From the NCBI GenBank assembly GCA_050084985.1, contig JBITNC010000001.1, forward strand, positions 207,142,001 to 207,206,000: DNA of 64,000 nucleotides, read 5' to 3'. Shown piece by piece: positions 51,631 to 64,000 of this stretch. This DNA is from Nageia nagi (Eukaryota > Pinophyta). The translations under genes were made by a program, and so were the position numbers. The first letter of the stretch is position 1. Each line of letters starts with the position of its first letter. The notes under the pieces were generated by a model. That model ran no database searches, was not told where the DNA came from, and saw nothing but the letters and a program-made list of their open reading frames with translations.

Positions 51631-54618
51631 TGTCATGATCCTTAAAGATAGCTTTTCGATTAAGGATTACTTTCTTATTTCCAAGCTCATCTTTGAGGAA
51701 TATAATATTAGTTTGATGTGTCTCTTTATGCAAGGAGTAAATTAACTCATGTTTGGTCATTAAAATGTATTATTTTTGTCAAGAAATTTTGAGTGAGGTG
51801 TTACTTCTTAAATCTCTTTAGATAAGGAATCTAATGCAAAACTTTTAATGTATATATATACTAATAAATATTATTACTTTGCATTTAAAATTGACCCAAA
51901 CCTTGGGAAGCTTTTGGAAGAGATAAACAAAGCTTTGGGCCTTAAATTTATGGTTAGCATATAAGTTATATCTTAGACTAAGTGTGCATAAAAATAAATC
52001 CACATGTGGTAAGTGGAGGGAAGCTATATGAGCTTCAATTAGGCAAATTTAATTAAATATTTTTGTTATGCTATGGGGAAACCATAATATTGTTGGGTAA
52101 GGGAATTGAATTTTGGTAGAATATTTTAGGTTTTAATCATTATTTCACCTTGATCTTAGGATTCTTAGTATCAATGTTGGCTATTTCTATTTCACTCTCA
52201 CATCTAGAAAGAAACCCTAGTTATGCTAAAGTAGAGAGGGAACTATCACCATGCTAGGATTGCTTGGAGGAGATCATGGAGCCCTTAGGTTTAGGAGGGG
52301 AAGTTGTGTTTGTTTAAAAATGGTTACATGTGGAATTTCTTTTTGGAAAGGCCAAACACCAAATTTTCATAGAGAAAGCCATGTTGTAGCCTCCACTTCT
52401 ATTAAACTTTCTACCTCCCTAACAAAATGGGATTTTTTAGGTAAGCCCAACCACTTATTGAGGGGTTGATAGTTTTTTCATGCCTTTAAAGGAGTTCTTG
52501 TTCACTTATTTTGAGAGCTCTTGGAAAATATTAGGAATCAATATTGGTTGTTGGGTATTGGCTCTGCTAAGATGATTTAGGGACTTTTGTCTTCTTCATA
52601 TCTATTTAGATAACATTTTAGGAAAGTGTTATGCTATTTTCTTGGGCCTTTCCTCTTTCACATTCACATGGATTACATTATCATAGATTTAGATTTATTT
52701 ATAATTATTTAGGATTTATGAACTACATATAAGAGCTAATTAGGAAACTAGAGTTTAAGTCTTATCTTCTAATGACTTAAAGAATTAAGTTCTCTTCTTG
52801 GGTATTCATCCTTGGGGTTCTTCACTTAGGGAGAGTTTACTAGGTAAGGCTATTACATGTAATAGCTTTGACCTATGTAAAAATATTAAACCATGTCTAT
52901 CATTTAGCATCAAATTGAAAATGTATATCTTTTAAAAAGTAAATACATAATGCTAACATAAGAGACTAAATAGCATTGTTATTCTTGCATTTGAACCTAG
53001 TTTTGCATACTTATTTCAATTTCATGGCTTGAGTAAATAAACTTGGCATACTACATTTTGTGTGTTTAATTATGTGGATGAATGGAATGATGCATTATTC
53101 ATAGCTCATTGAAAAGTTGCATCATGTTATTTTTGTATTTTTGGAAAGGAATGAGAGGATAGAGTTTAGGAAAAATCCATTTTCTTCATTGCTTTAAATT
53201 ATGTATTACAATTGAGATTATAAATAGTATATGCATTACAAGAATTATGAATACTCATTTCATGAATGCATGTATTTCATTAATGATCATAATAAGGACT
53301 CAAGAGAAGTTATAACCTTGTTGGGATTCAAATCTCACCTTATTGTTGTAAATATTTTTTTGTATAGAGCCTTAATCATGCATGTTGGGTAGTAAGCTAT
53401 TTGAAGTTTATCTTTTGGATTACAATACATAGTCTATTTGTATTTTGTAGTACCATTCAATGGATTATGGTTGTTTTAATTTAATATTTGTTATTATATA
53501 GTACTATTAAATGGTATATGTAAGAAATGAAAAACATACTCTTGAGACATTTTTGGAATTTATTCTTTTGGTGTATTATAAAAGAGGTGTCGGTCTAAAC
53601 ACTTGTTATATGATAACATTTTTGGTATATTGTAGGTGCAAAATCTAAAAGAATATTTATGTTTAGAAATGAAATACTTATTTATGATAAGGTTATTTTT
53701 CATTTTGATGCATTATAGAAAGAAACAAATATAGTGTAATTTGTTTATAATTGAAATATGAGTAAAATCCATTCTTATATGCTTGGTACAAATAAATATA
53801 GATTGTATCAAATTACAAATAATTTAACTAATGTATTGATAAATGTTTGCTTATATTTAAATAATAACTAATCTTATTGTAAGAAAGGAAGTAATATTTA
53901 ATTACATCATACCATATTTTGGAATGTTTCTAAACCTACTTGTGATTGTGTCATTTGTAGTTGATAGTTGGAAGTGATACCTTTCTACTAGCAGATAAGA
54001 ATTACCATATTGAGTTTAAGGCCTCCAAAGATAGCCTAAAGAATGGAATGTTTGGGTTTATCTTGTAAATGAACTTTAGATTGATTAACTCCCATCCTTT
54101 CATGCTAATGATATTAGTTCTCTAATTCATCAATGGATTATTGTTGTATCTCAAAGGGATTCTCGAATAAAAAGGAACTCCTAGACCTTTAAAACAAAAA
54201 GGAAACTTGTTATAGTTAATAAGAGTTTACTAATAACTTTATAAAATGATTAGCTATTTGACATTATTTTAAATAAATACTTATAAGAGGGACTGATATT
54301 AACAACCTACTTTAGTTCTTGTTCAACCTTATTTGATCTAAGGATTAAAACTACAATGTAAGAATTAGATTCAAATTCCCTAAGGAGATTCATAATAAGG
54401 TATGTAAGTAAGGAGACCATGTTCATAATTAAGAATGGACTTGTGGAGCCTTTAAGAAATGACCTTTGAGTTGTGAGATCTAAAATAAATAATGAATTTA
54501 AAGGGTACTCTAGATACCAAAATTCATGGTTATTATACTCATGAAGGTAAGGCTTTTGAAATCTCATATGTTGAGATTATGTCATGGAAGTGACTGTACC
54601 ACTATACAAAACCATATA

Positions 54619-54657
<39 letters not shown>

Positions 54658-54705
54658 ATTCATGTTTCTTCTCTATTGTAAGTGGAACTTTTAGGTAACT
54701 TTATA
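51631..54705 (+). repeat. 5' LTR, 3.07 kb
   Basis: Starts TGTCATGATCC and ends TTTATA just before the primer binding site. Aligns over its full length with the 3' LTR. In one 115-bp stretch (53,281 versus 62,037) I count five substitutions and one 4-base gap. It lacks about 75 bp found in the other at about 60,395-60,470. AT microsatellite at 54,621-54,652. Confidence 0.92.
54621..54652. repeat. AT microsatellite in 5' LTR
   Basis: About 32 bp of AT dinucleotides, the counterpart of the 108-bp tract in the 3' LTR. Confidence 0.95.
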
Positions 54706-54706
54706 T

Positions 54707-54718
54707 TGGTATCAAAGC
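54707..54718 (+). other. primer binding site, tRNA-Met type
   Basis: TTGGTATCAAAGC directly after the LTR end; the TGGTATCAGAGC site with one substitution. Confidence 0.85.
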
Positions 54719-54769
54719 TAGATTTTCTAATGGCCTATGTTTTGTATAGAAGTAAGATGTGACTAGAAT

Positions 54770-56880
54770 ATTGATGTGCATATCCTTATCATGCCTATCA
54801 CCTATGGAAACCATGGAAGGAGAGGTATGGGTAGAAACCAAAATGTGGGGGTCAACCCAAATTATAATAACTCTAAAATCAAAATTCTATTAGGAACCAA
54901 AACTTGAATCTTGGTCAAAACCAAGATCAAGTTGTGTGTTTACAAATAAAATTGAGTATGCAAATAAGTAAATAAGCAAATATCTACAAACTCAATATTA
55001 TTATATTTAAGCTATGGATAGCAATTTATTCTAGATAACAATAAACAAAATAATCAATTCAGAAGTGTAATTGTACTAACCAAGACTGTAATTTGTGTAC
55101 TTACCTCATGGAATGTACCTAACAATGAAAGATGCAGATGTTAGTGATGTACTGATGATGAGCTACCTTTCCAACAACATCATGACCTACAAGGATGCAA
55201 CAAGAGGACCATGGGTGGTCTGTTTTAATGATATAAGAGCACCAGTGGTGTTCTTTCATTCATAAAGGAGCACCGGTGGCCTTCATTTGATGGTTTTGAC
55301 CTCTCGATTGAGTCCAAAACTTCAATACAGATGTCTCAGATAGCAGTGTGATATCAGAATAGATTATACATGTTAGGATAGCTTGTGAAAGGAAGCACAC
55401 AAACCATAGCCTTGTATGTGGTACCAAGAGATACCTTACGGGGTAGCCACTTACAAGACCATACACGAGATCATGTGTATCCTTGTTATGTGGACTTACT
55501 ATTAGATCCCTTATTTATATAGATAATAGATAATACAACCCATGGGTCAACATGCATGTACATAAATAAGGATAATTCACAATATTCAAGATAAACACAC
55601 CAATAACAAGATAATTCATGCAATATTCAAGATAATCCATGCAATATTCAAGATAATCATTACAAAATTCATATTCAAGACAAACATTGATATTATCACT
55701 TTAATACATTCAAGACATACATTTAGGCCAAGCATATTTCATTAATTCATTGATTTTAAAACATAAATTCATTTTTATGTGTTAACATTGTGCCTCCTCT
55801 TAAAGATATAAATTCATGATTTTTAGTCTTGGTAAATATTATGGGCTAGATGTAGCAACAAAATTAACCAGAGAAAGAAATTCTAAATGAATTGAGGCTT
55901 ACTAGGCAAGGTCTAGAGTAGAATCCTAACAATCCTATTAACCCAATTTTACAACAAAGAGTTACAATTGGAAAGGAACTTGCTTAAGATATGAAGTATT
56001 TCTAACTTACCAAATTTAATGGTATGGATAGCACTACTAGGAATTATTTTACTAAAATAGAAATGTGTTCTTTCATTAAAGGTTTAAGCACAAATGCTAA
56101 AACCACTATAGTAGGAATGCATCTTATTGAAGTGGCTCAGAAATGGTGGACTACCCATTTGATGAATATTGAGAAGCAAGCCCCTAATATTAGCTGGGAA
56201 GATCTTATGTAGTTATTTAAGGCATGCATTTTGATGAATCAATTCTATATTGAAAGGCAAGATGAGTTCATACAACTAGCTCAAAATGGAACTTTAGTGG
56301 AGTCTTATTTATAGAACATTGTTAGACTTCTTAAATATGTGCCTTCTTATGAAGGGAATGAATGTATGAAGATTTAAACATTTATGTTGGATTTAGATAT
56401 AAAAATAAGAACCAATATCAATATGCATGAACCAAATACAATATAGAGAGCCTATGACTTGGCTAGGACAGAATAAGAAAACCAAGCTTCTTGGAAGGAA
56501 ATATGTATAGCCAAAATAAAAAAGCTAAATTTGAGCAAAACCATAAGGAACATAAGAAGAATAATAATGCTAGTCACCTCTAATGGTTTGAAAGGAAAAA
56601 TAAGAATTATCATGGAAAAAATACAACCAAGAGGAATGTTGATAAATCAGCTTAGAAAAATGAGCAACCTAGTGATTTTGAGAAAGATTCTAAAAAGACA
56701 AGGCCAAATCCCCCTAATGAAGCAAAGGATCAACCAATTAGGTTCTTAGACCCTAAAAATGGATTCTATGAATGTGGTGTACTGCATTATGCAAATAAAT
56801 GCCCCCTCAAGAAGGAAGTTAATAGGAATAACCAACCTCCTAATTATAAAATCTATTCTTCCATAAATCAATAATTTGTA
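54770..56880 (+). pseudogene. gag of the chromodomain gypsy element, interrupted
   Basis: An N-terminal Gly/Asn/Arg-rich piece ('GNHGRRGMGRNQN') is readable at about 54,795-54,860, then the solo LTR 54937-55787 intervenes. The capsid domain follows at about 56,000-56,350: 'LTKFNGMDSTTRNYF', 'EVAQKWWTTHLMNIEKQ', 'LAQNGTLVESYL'. The Trp pair and the 'F.G' opening are typical of gypsy gag. A Lys/Asn-rich basic stretch and a degenerate zinc knuckle 'ECGVLHYANKCPLKK' (about 56,770-56,815, first Cys apparently lost) close it. Confidence 0.8.
54937..55787 (-). repeat. solo LTR, minus orientation
   Basis: 851 bp, TGTTAACACATAAAAATG to TTTGTAAACA on the minus strand, flanked by a perfect target duplication TTGTG (54932-54936 and 55788-55792). 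It is homologous to the LTRs of the 24300-31390 element. A perfect duplication means that a whole element inserted and later recombined to one LTR. A purine-rich 'taagaggaggcacaa' upstream on its strand is probably coincidental host sequence. Confidence 0.9.
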
Positions 56881-56889
56881 GCCAATTAA

Positions 56890-57185
56890 GAAACTTCCAT
56901 TATGTTATTGGGTATGATTTTTGATCAAAAATTTAATTTTTTGATTGATTATGGAGTTTTAGAAAATTTTATTTCATCTCTTATCTTAGATAAATTTCCC
57001 TTAAAACCTAAAAATATGGAAGAAGAATGGAATGTGGAGTTTTCATCAGGGCAAATTAGGAAAGTTAATCATTACATTCCTAAAGTAAAACTATCCTTTA
57101 TTGAAATTGAAACTATTGTTCCTTTGCATGTAGTTCCACTTCTTATTATGATGTTATATTAGGACTTGATTGATTATTTAAGGTC
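56890..57185 (+). pseudogene. retroviral-type aspartic protease
   Basis: 'FLIDYGVLENFISSLIL' (about 56,939-56,990) matches the 'LIDSGASHNFIS' active site, with the catalytic Asp kept but Ser changed to Tyr. The C-terminal motif 'YDVILGLD' (about 57,145-57,170) is present after a frame change. Sits between gag and reverse transcriptase as expected. Confidence 0.8.
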
Positions 57186-57479
57186 AAGGAAAAAATTGAT
57201 TTTTAGAATCACTGTGTTCTTGTTAAGAATCAAAATGGAAAAATTATCAAGTTGAACAACAATAAAAGGTCTTATGAGAGTAGGTTTTTATTAGCTATGC
57301 AATTACAATAGGGAACTAAAAAGGGGCATAAAATTTTTGTAATTCATTTTAACAAGAAAGAAGTAATTGAGAGTTCTGAATCACTCATGAATTATCCAAT
57401 TCTATGGGAATACAAAGATGTTTTTCTTGGAGAATTACTAGGAATACCACCTAATAGAGCCTTTGATTTCTCTATATAC

Positions 57480-58200
57480 CTTGTTCTAGGAGTTGAATAA
57501 ACTCCATCTTGCATGACCACACTAGAAATGTAGGAATTAAAAATGCAATTGCAAGACCTTTTATATAAGAATCATATTAAGCCCAATGTTTCCCCCTAGG
57601 GTGCTTTAATTTTGTTTATCAAGAAAAAGGATGGTACCTTGTGTTTATGCATTAATTATAAAATTTTGAAAATTTTTCTATGAAAAATCATTATCCTTTA
57701 CCCAATATTTATGATATTTTTTATCAATTAGCTAGAGCCTATATTTTTTCTAAAATTAATTTAAGGTTAGGTTATCATCAACTAAAGATTAAATTTGAAG
57801 ATACTCATAAAATATCTTTTAGAACTTGGTATAGGCATTTTGAGTTCACTATTTTGCCTTTTGGTCTCATGAATGCCCCTAGATGCATTTATGAACCTAA
57901 TAAATAGCATATACCAAGGGTTTTTAGATAAGTTTATTCTTGTGTTTTTGGATGATATCTTGGTCTAGTAAAAAAACCATGAAGGGCATAATCATTATTT
58001 AAGACTGAATCTACAAGTTTTTAGGGAGAATAAACTTCATGGGAAGCTTTCAAAGAGTGAGTTTTACCAAACTCAGATTTAGTATCTAGGGAATGTCATT
58101 TTTGATAAAGGTCTCATTATAGAACCTAGGAAAATTAAATTAGTGTGAGATTGGCTTGCTCCCACTAATGTAAGGTAAGAAGTTTTATTGATATGGCTAG
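57480..58200 (+). pseudogene. reverse transcriptase of gypsy element
   Basis: Readable blocks in order: 'FLIKKKDGTLCLC' (about 57,615), 'KNHYPLPNIYDIFYQLA', 'FSKINLRLGYHQLKIK' (first catalytic Asp replaced by Asn), 'FEFTILPFGLMNAPRC', then after a frameshift 'ILVFLDDIL' (57,937-57,960), the YxDD-box with Phe-Leu in front of the two catalytic Asp. The thumb region ends at about 58,200. Two stops and at least one frameshift (about 57,905). Confidence 0.88.
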
Positions 58201-58319
58201 ATATTATAAGAAAATTTATTAAGTATTTCTCAAAAGTGACTTTTCCCATAACTAAATTATAGAAAAAGTAAAATATTTTTTTATGTAATGAAAATTGTGA
58301 TCATGCATTCACTCTATTA

Positions 58320-58874
58320 AATCAAAATTTGATAAGTACCCCCATTATGAAATTACATGATCCATATAAAACCTTTGTATTTTTTATTGATGCTTGTGAG
58401 AAAGGACTTGGTATGGTTTTGATGCAAGAAAGCTCTTCAAAAACTTTTGATCCCTTTCAACTTGAAAACTATGAGAAGAACTTGGTTGTGATAACCTATG
58501 AATTAAGGAAATTGAATGGTCATGAACATAATTATGCAACTTATGATTTAGAGTTGGTCATCATTGTACATGCCTTAAAAATGTGGAGATATTATTTGCT
58601 AGGTAGACCTTTGAAACTTAAAATCAAACATCATAGCTTACAATATCTTTTTACTCAACCCACTATGAATGCCAAACAACATAGATGGATAGAGTTGTTA
58701 CTTAAATATGATCTAAGGATAGAATATGTAAAGGGAAAGGAGAATAAGGTAGCTGATGCACTTAGTAGGAAAAAGCATATCATCTCAATCATATTTGGGT
58801 TTCATTCAAATTTAAATGATCAAGTTAGAAAATATCATCTCAAATATTCTTTTTGTATTATCCAAAATAAATGA
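58320..58874 (+). pseudogene. RNase H of gypsy element
   Basis: The best preserved frame of the element, 181 codons without a stop. 'FVFFIDACEKGLGMVLMQES' holds the first catalytic Asp. 'YATYDLELVIIVHALKMWRY' carries the catalytic Glu, and 'DALSRKKH' marks the C-terminal end. The ATG at 58,329 is internal to the polyprotein and is not a true start. Confidence 0.88.
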
Positions 58875-59760
58875 ATCCAAGATGGTTTGCAAGAGGAGTT
58901 TTCAATCAAATATGATGGATGTTTGTATTTTAGGAATATGATTGTTATACCTACTAAAGGAAACTTAAGGAAATAAATCCTTTATGAACCTCATGTAACT
59001 CCCTATTCTTCTCATCATGTTATTAATAAAATGAGAGAAAATTTGAAAAAGCAATATTTATGGAGGGGAATGAATAAATATATAATAGATTATGTTTCAA
59101 AATGCTTTATTTATTAGAAGGTTAAGATAGAACATCTTAAACTTGCTAGAGTTTTACATCCCTTAAACATTCCCAAATAAAAATGGTAGTCCATCAATAT
59201 GGAATTTATTATGGGTTTTCCAAGAATGTGCTACCGATATGATTCCATCTATCTCATAATTGATAGATTAGGTAAAGTAGATCAATTTATCCTTAGTTAG
59301 ACCATAGATGATGCCATAGTGGTAGCCATGAAATTTCTAAAGAAGATTTTTGGATTGCATGGTTTTCCTAAAGATATTATTTTTGATAGAGATAGTAAAT
59401 TCACCTTTGAATTTTGGCAAACACTACAAAAATAAGTGGACACCCAGTTGATTTTTATCTCAACTTACCACCCAAAAATAGATGGTTAAATTGAAAGGGT
59501 TAACCAAACCCTTGAGGATATGCTTAAGATGTATGTAATGGTTCATCCAACTATATGGGAAGACTATATACACTTGGTAGAGTTTTCTTATAATATTACT
59601 TATCTGGTGTCATTAGGAATGGCCCCTTTTGAAGCCCTTTATGGCCATAGGTGTAGGAAACCTATATCCTATAATAACTTGGACAACTAAGTTGTTATAG
59701 GGCCTAACTTACTACTAGAAATGGAGGATTAACTCAAAATTATTCAAAAAAGGTTTAAAG
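58875..59760 (+). pseudogene. integrase of gypsy element
   Basis: The N-terminal zinc region is recognisable by 'TPYSSHHVINKM' and 'YLWRGMNKYIIDYVSKC' (about 58,998-59,110; last Cys mutated). In the catalytic core the first Asp region reads 'SINMEFIMGFPR' (Asp to Glu), the second 'IIFDRDSKFTFEFW' (about 59,378-59,420) keeps its Asp, and the Glu lies in 'ERVNQTLEDMLKMY' (about 59,495-59,535). 'GMAPFEALYGHRC' ends the core. Several stops. Confidence 0.88.
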
Positions 59761-60260
59761 AGGATTCTAATAAATAGAAAAGCTTTACAAACTGGAAAAG
59801 TACCCTTATAGAGTTTTAGGTTGGAGATAAAGTTTTCCTAAGGGTTAAGCTTGGTAAAAGATCCATTAAGACCTCAAAACTTGTATCTAGGTATGTGGAA
59901 CCTTTTGAGATTATTGATAAAATTAATTTAGTAGCATACAAGCTTTTGTTACATCCTAAAATTTCCAAAATACATAATGTTTTCCATATATCATTGTGAA
60001 AAAAGTATGTACTAAATCCTAGCCACATCTGGGATTTTGAGAAATTATAGATGATAGAACCTATAGCTATTGAGGTTAAACTAATTTGGATCCTTTCAAT
60101 TCACACCATACAACATATAAATTGGTAAGTAGATCAAGTTTTGGTTCAATGGGATCAATACTCAATCTTTTGCAACTTTAGAAGATGCTAGTACTATTAG
60201 ACAACAATTTCTAAATCTCTTCCATTTGTAATTCCAAACTCATGGCTAATTTTAGTCTTT
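59761..60260 (+). pseudogene. integrase C-terminus with chromodomain-like tail
   Basis: 'VGDKVFLRVKLGKRS' (about 59,820) and 'KISKIHNVFHISL' (about 59,960-59,998) are the standard end of plant gypsy integrases. 'PSHIWDFEKL' follows, and then 'VDQVLVQWDQYS' and 'ATLEDASTIRQQFLNLFHL' (about 60,130-60,230), corresponding to the 'V.WEG....ATWE' core of chromodomains, with the first aromatic part degraded. In chromoviruses this domain guides integration towards particular chromatin. Confidence 0.75.
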
Positions 60261-60273
60261 GGAGGGGGGAGTA
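60261..60273 (+). other. polypurine tract
   Basis: GGAGGGGGGAGTA immediately before the 3' LTR start. Confidence 0.9.
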
Positions 60274-63603
<3,330 letters not shown>

Positions 63604-63723
63604 TGAATTAGGTTATTTTCATCATTCATATCATCATTTACTATTATTTCATGGTTAATTGGTTAAATTGAATATGTTGTAAATAATCCTAATTATTAGT
63701 ATAATATTATTTTTATTATAACA
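63604..63723 (+). repeat. LTR of a nested element, last segment
   Basis: Follows the target duplication of the large gypsy element and ends TTATAACA before a primer-binding-site-like sequence. Joined to 51023-51630 it would give an LTR of about 715 bp with matching short termini (TATTAACA...TTATAACA). Confidence 0.45.
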
Positions 63724-63738
63724 ATTGGTGCACCCATT
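63724..63738 (+). other. candidate primer binding site
   Basis: ATTGGTGCACCCATT directly after an ACA end; resembles the TTGGTGC-type primer binding sites of plant gypsy elements. Confidence 0.4.
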
Positions 63739-64000
63739 CATATCTTACAAACCCTAGAATTTTTATTTTTAGGGAATATCATTCTATGTGGTGTATTTTA
63801 TTTTAGTTTTTGTTTGCTCTTTAGTTGTGATAATTCTTCAAATTTTTATTGCTTGAAAATTATTGGATTTAAAGAAATTTCTTTTTGATGAATTTTATTT
63901 TTGAATAAAAAATTGAAATTTGAATCTCATTTTGGTCAATTTGATGAGATATAACAATGCAAATTTTTGTCCAAACCATAGATAAATATAATTAGAAATA
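63739..64000. other. presumed leader of the nested element
   Basis: AT-rich, no coding similarity before the window ends. Confidence 0.35.

Noticed and set aside
52251-52469. 72-codon frame in the 5' LTR of the large gypsy element
   Set aside because: The corresponding 3' LTR region (about 60,970-61,220) does not keep the frame, so it is not a conserved LTR-encoded protein.

Overview
The window looks like intergenic DNA from a large plant nuclear genome. It is very AT-rich, CpG looks scarce, and nearly every recognisable coding stretch is a decayed LTR retrotransposon (Ty1/copia or Ty3/gypsy) full of stop codons. I found no intact host gene, tRNA, rRNA, CRISPR array or bacterial-type operon. 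Old, unremoved, deeply nested elements fit a gymnosperm-like or other very large plant genome. That is an inference; the species cannot be read from this sequence.

Left part (1-21 kb). A copia 3' end with its LTR (about 1.8-3.2 kb) is followed by the 5' half of a gypsy element (LTR 3444-4347, gag 6.2-8.5 kb, reverse transcriptase cut off near 9165) and a candidate LTR (9469-10224). An antisense gypsy gag comes next. It is split by a well-preserved 4.66-kb element (11586-16247) that carries only gag and protease between two 1.1-kb LTRs and has a perfect 5-bp target duplication. The leader, primer binding site and presumed LTR of the antisense element follow, with a tandem array of AT-rich palindromic units at 19.07-19.54 kb.

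Middle (21.1-48.6 kb). Two diverged copies of a roughly 4-kb repeat are separated by 1.5 kb. The first copy ends in a CA followed by a tRNA-Met-type primer binding site (41383), so I read the pair as the long LTRs of one old element. The first LTR is broken by three younger insertions: a gag-only gypsy-like element (24300-31390), an LTR-bearing segment (31588 to about 35862) and a further pol-less element (36010-40954). The first two each carry a decayed plant mobile domain (PMD) gene in antisense to the element. A partial third copy of the long repeat (47.3-48.6 kb) preserves the empty insertion site of the second.

Right part (48.6-64 kb). A nest of four levels: a copia 5' end (LTR 50275-50684, primer binding site, start of gag) is interrupted by another LTR (51023-51630 plus 63604-63723), which is interrupted by a complete chromodomain-type gypsy element with LTRs over 3 kb (51631-63603), whose leader/gag is interrupted by a solo LTR (54937-55787) with a perfect TTGTG duplication.

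Many in-frame stops are TAG or TAA where glutamine is expected, as cytosine methylation and deamination of silenced elements would produce. Long AT dinucleotide tracts (28.1, 33.8-34.1, 38.4, 54.6, 63.4 kb) create spurious open frames. The most interesting signal is the repeated antisense capture of PMD genes by pol-less LTR elements.
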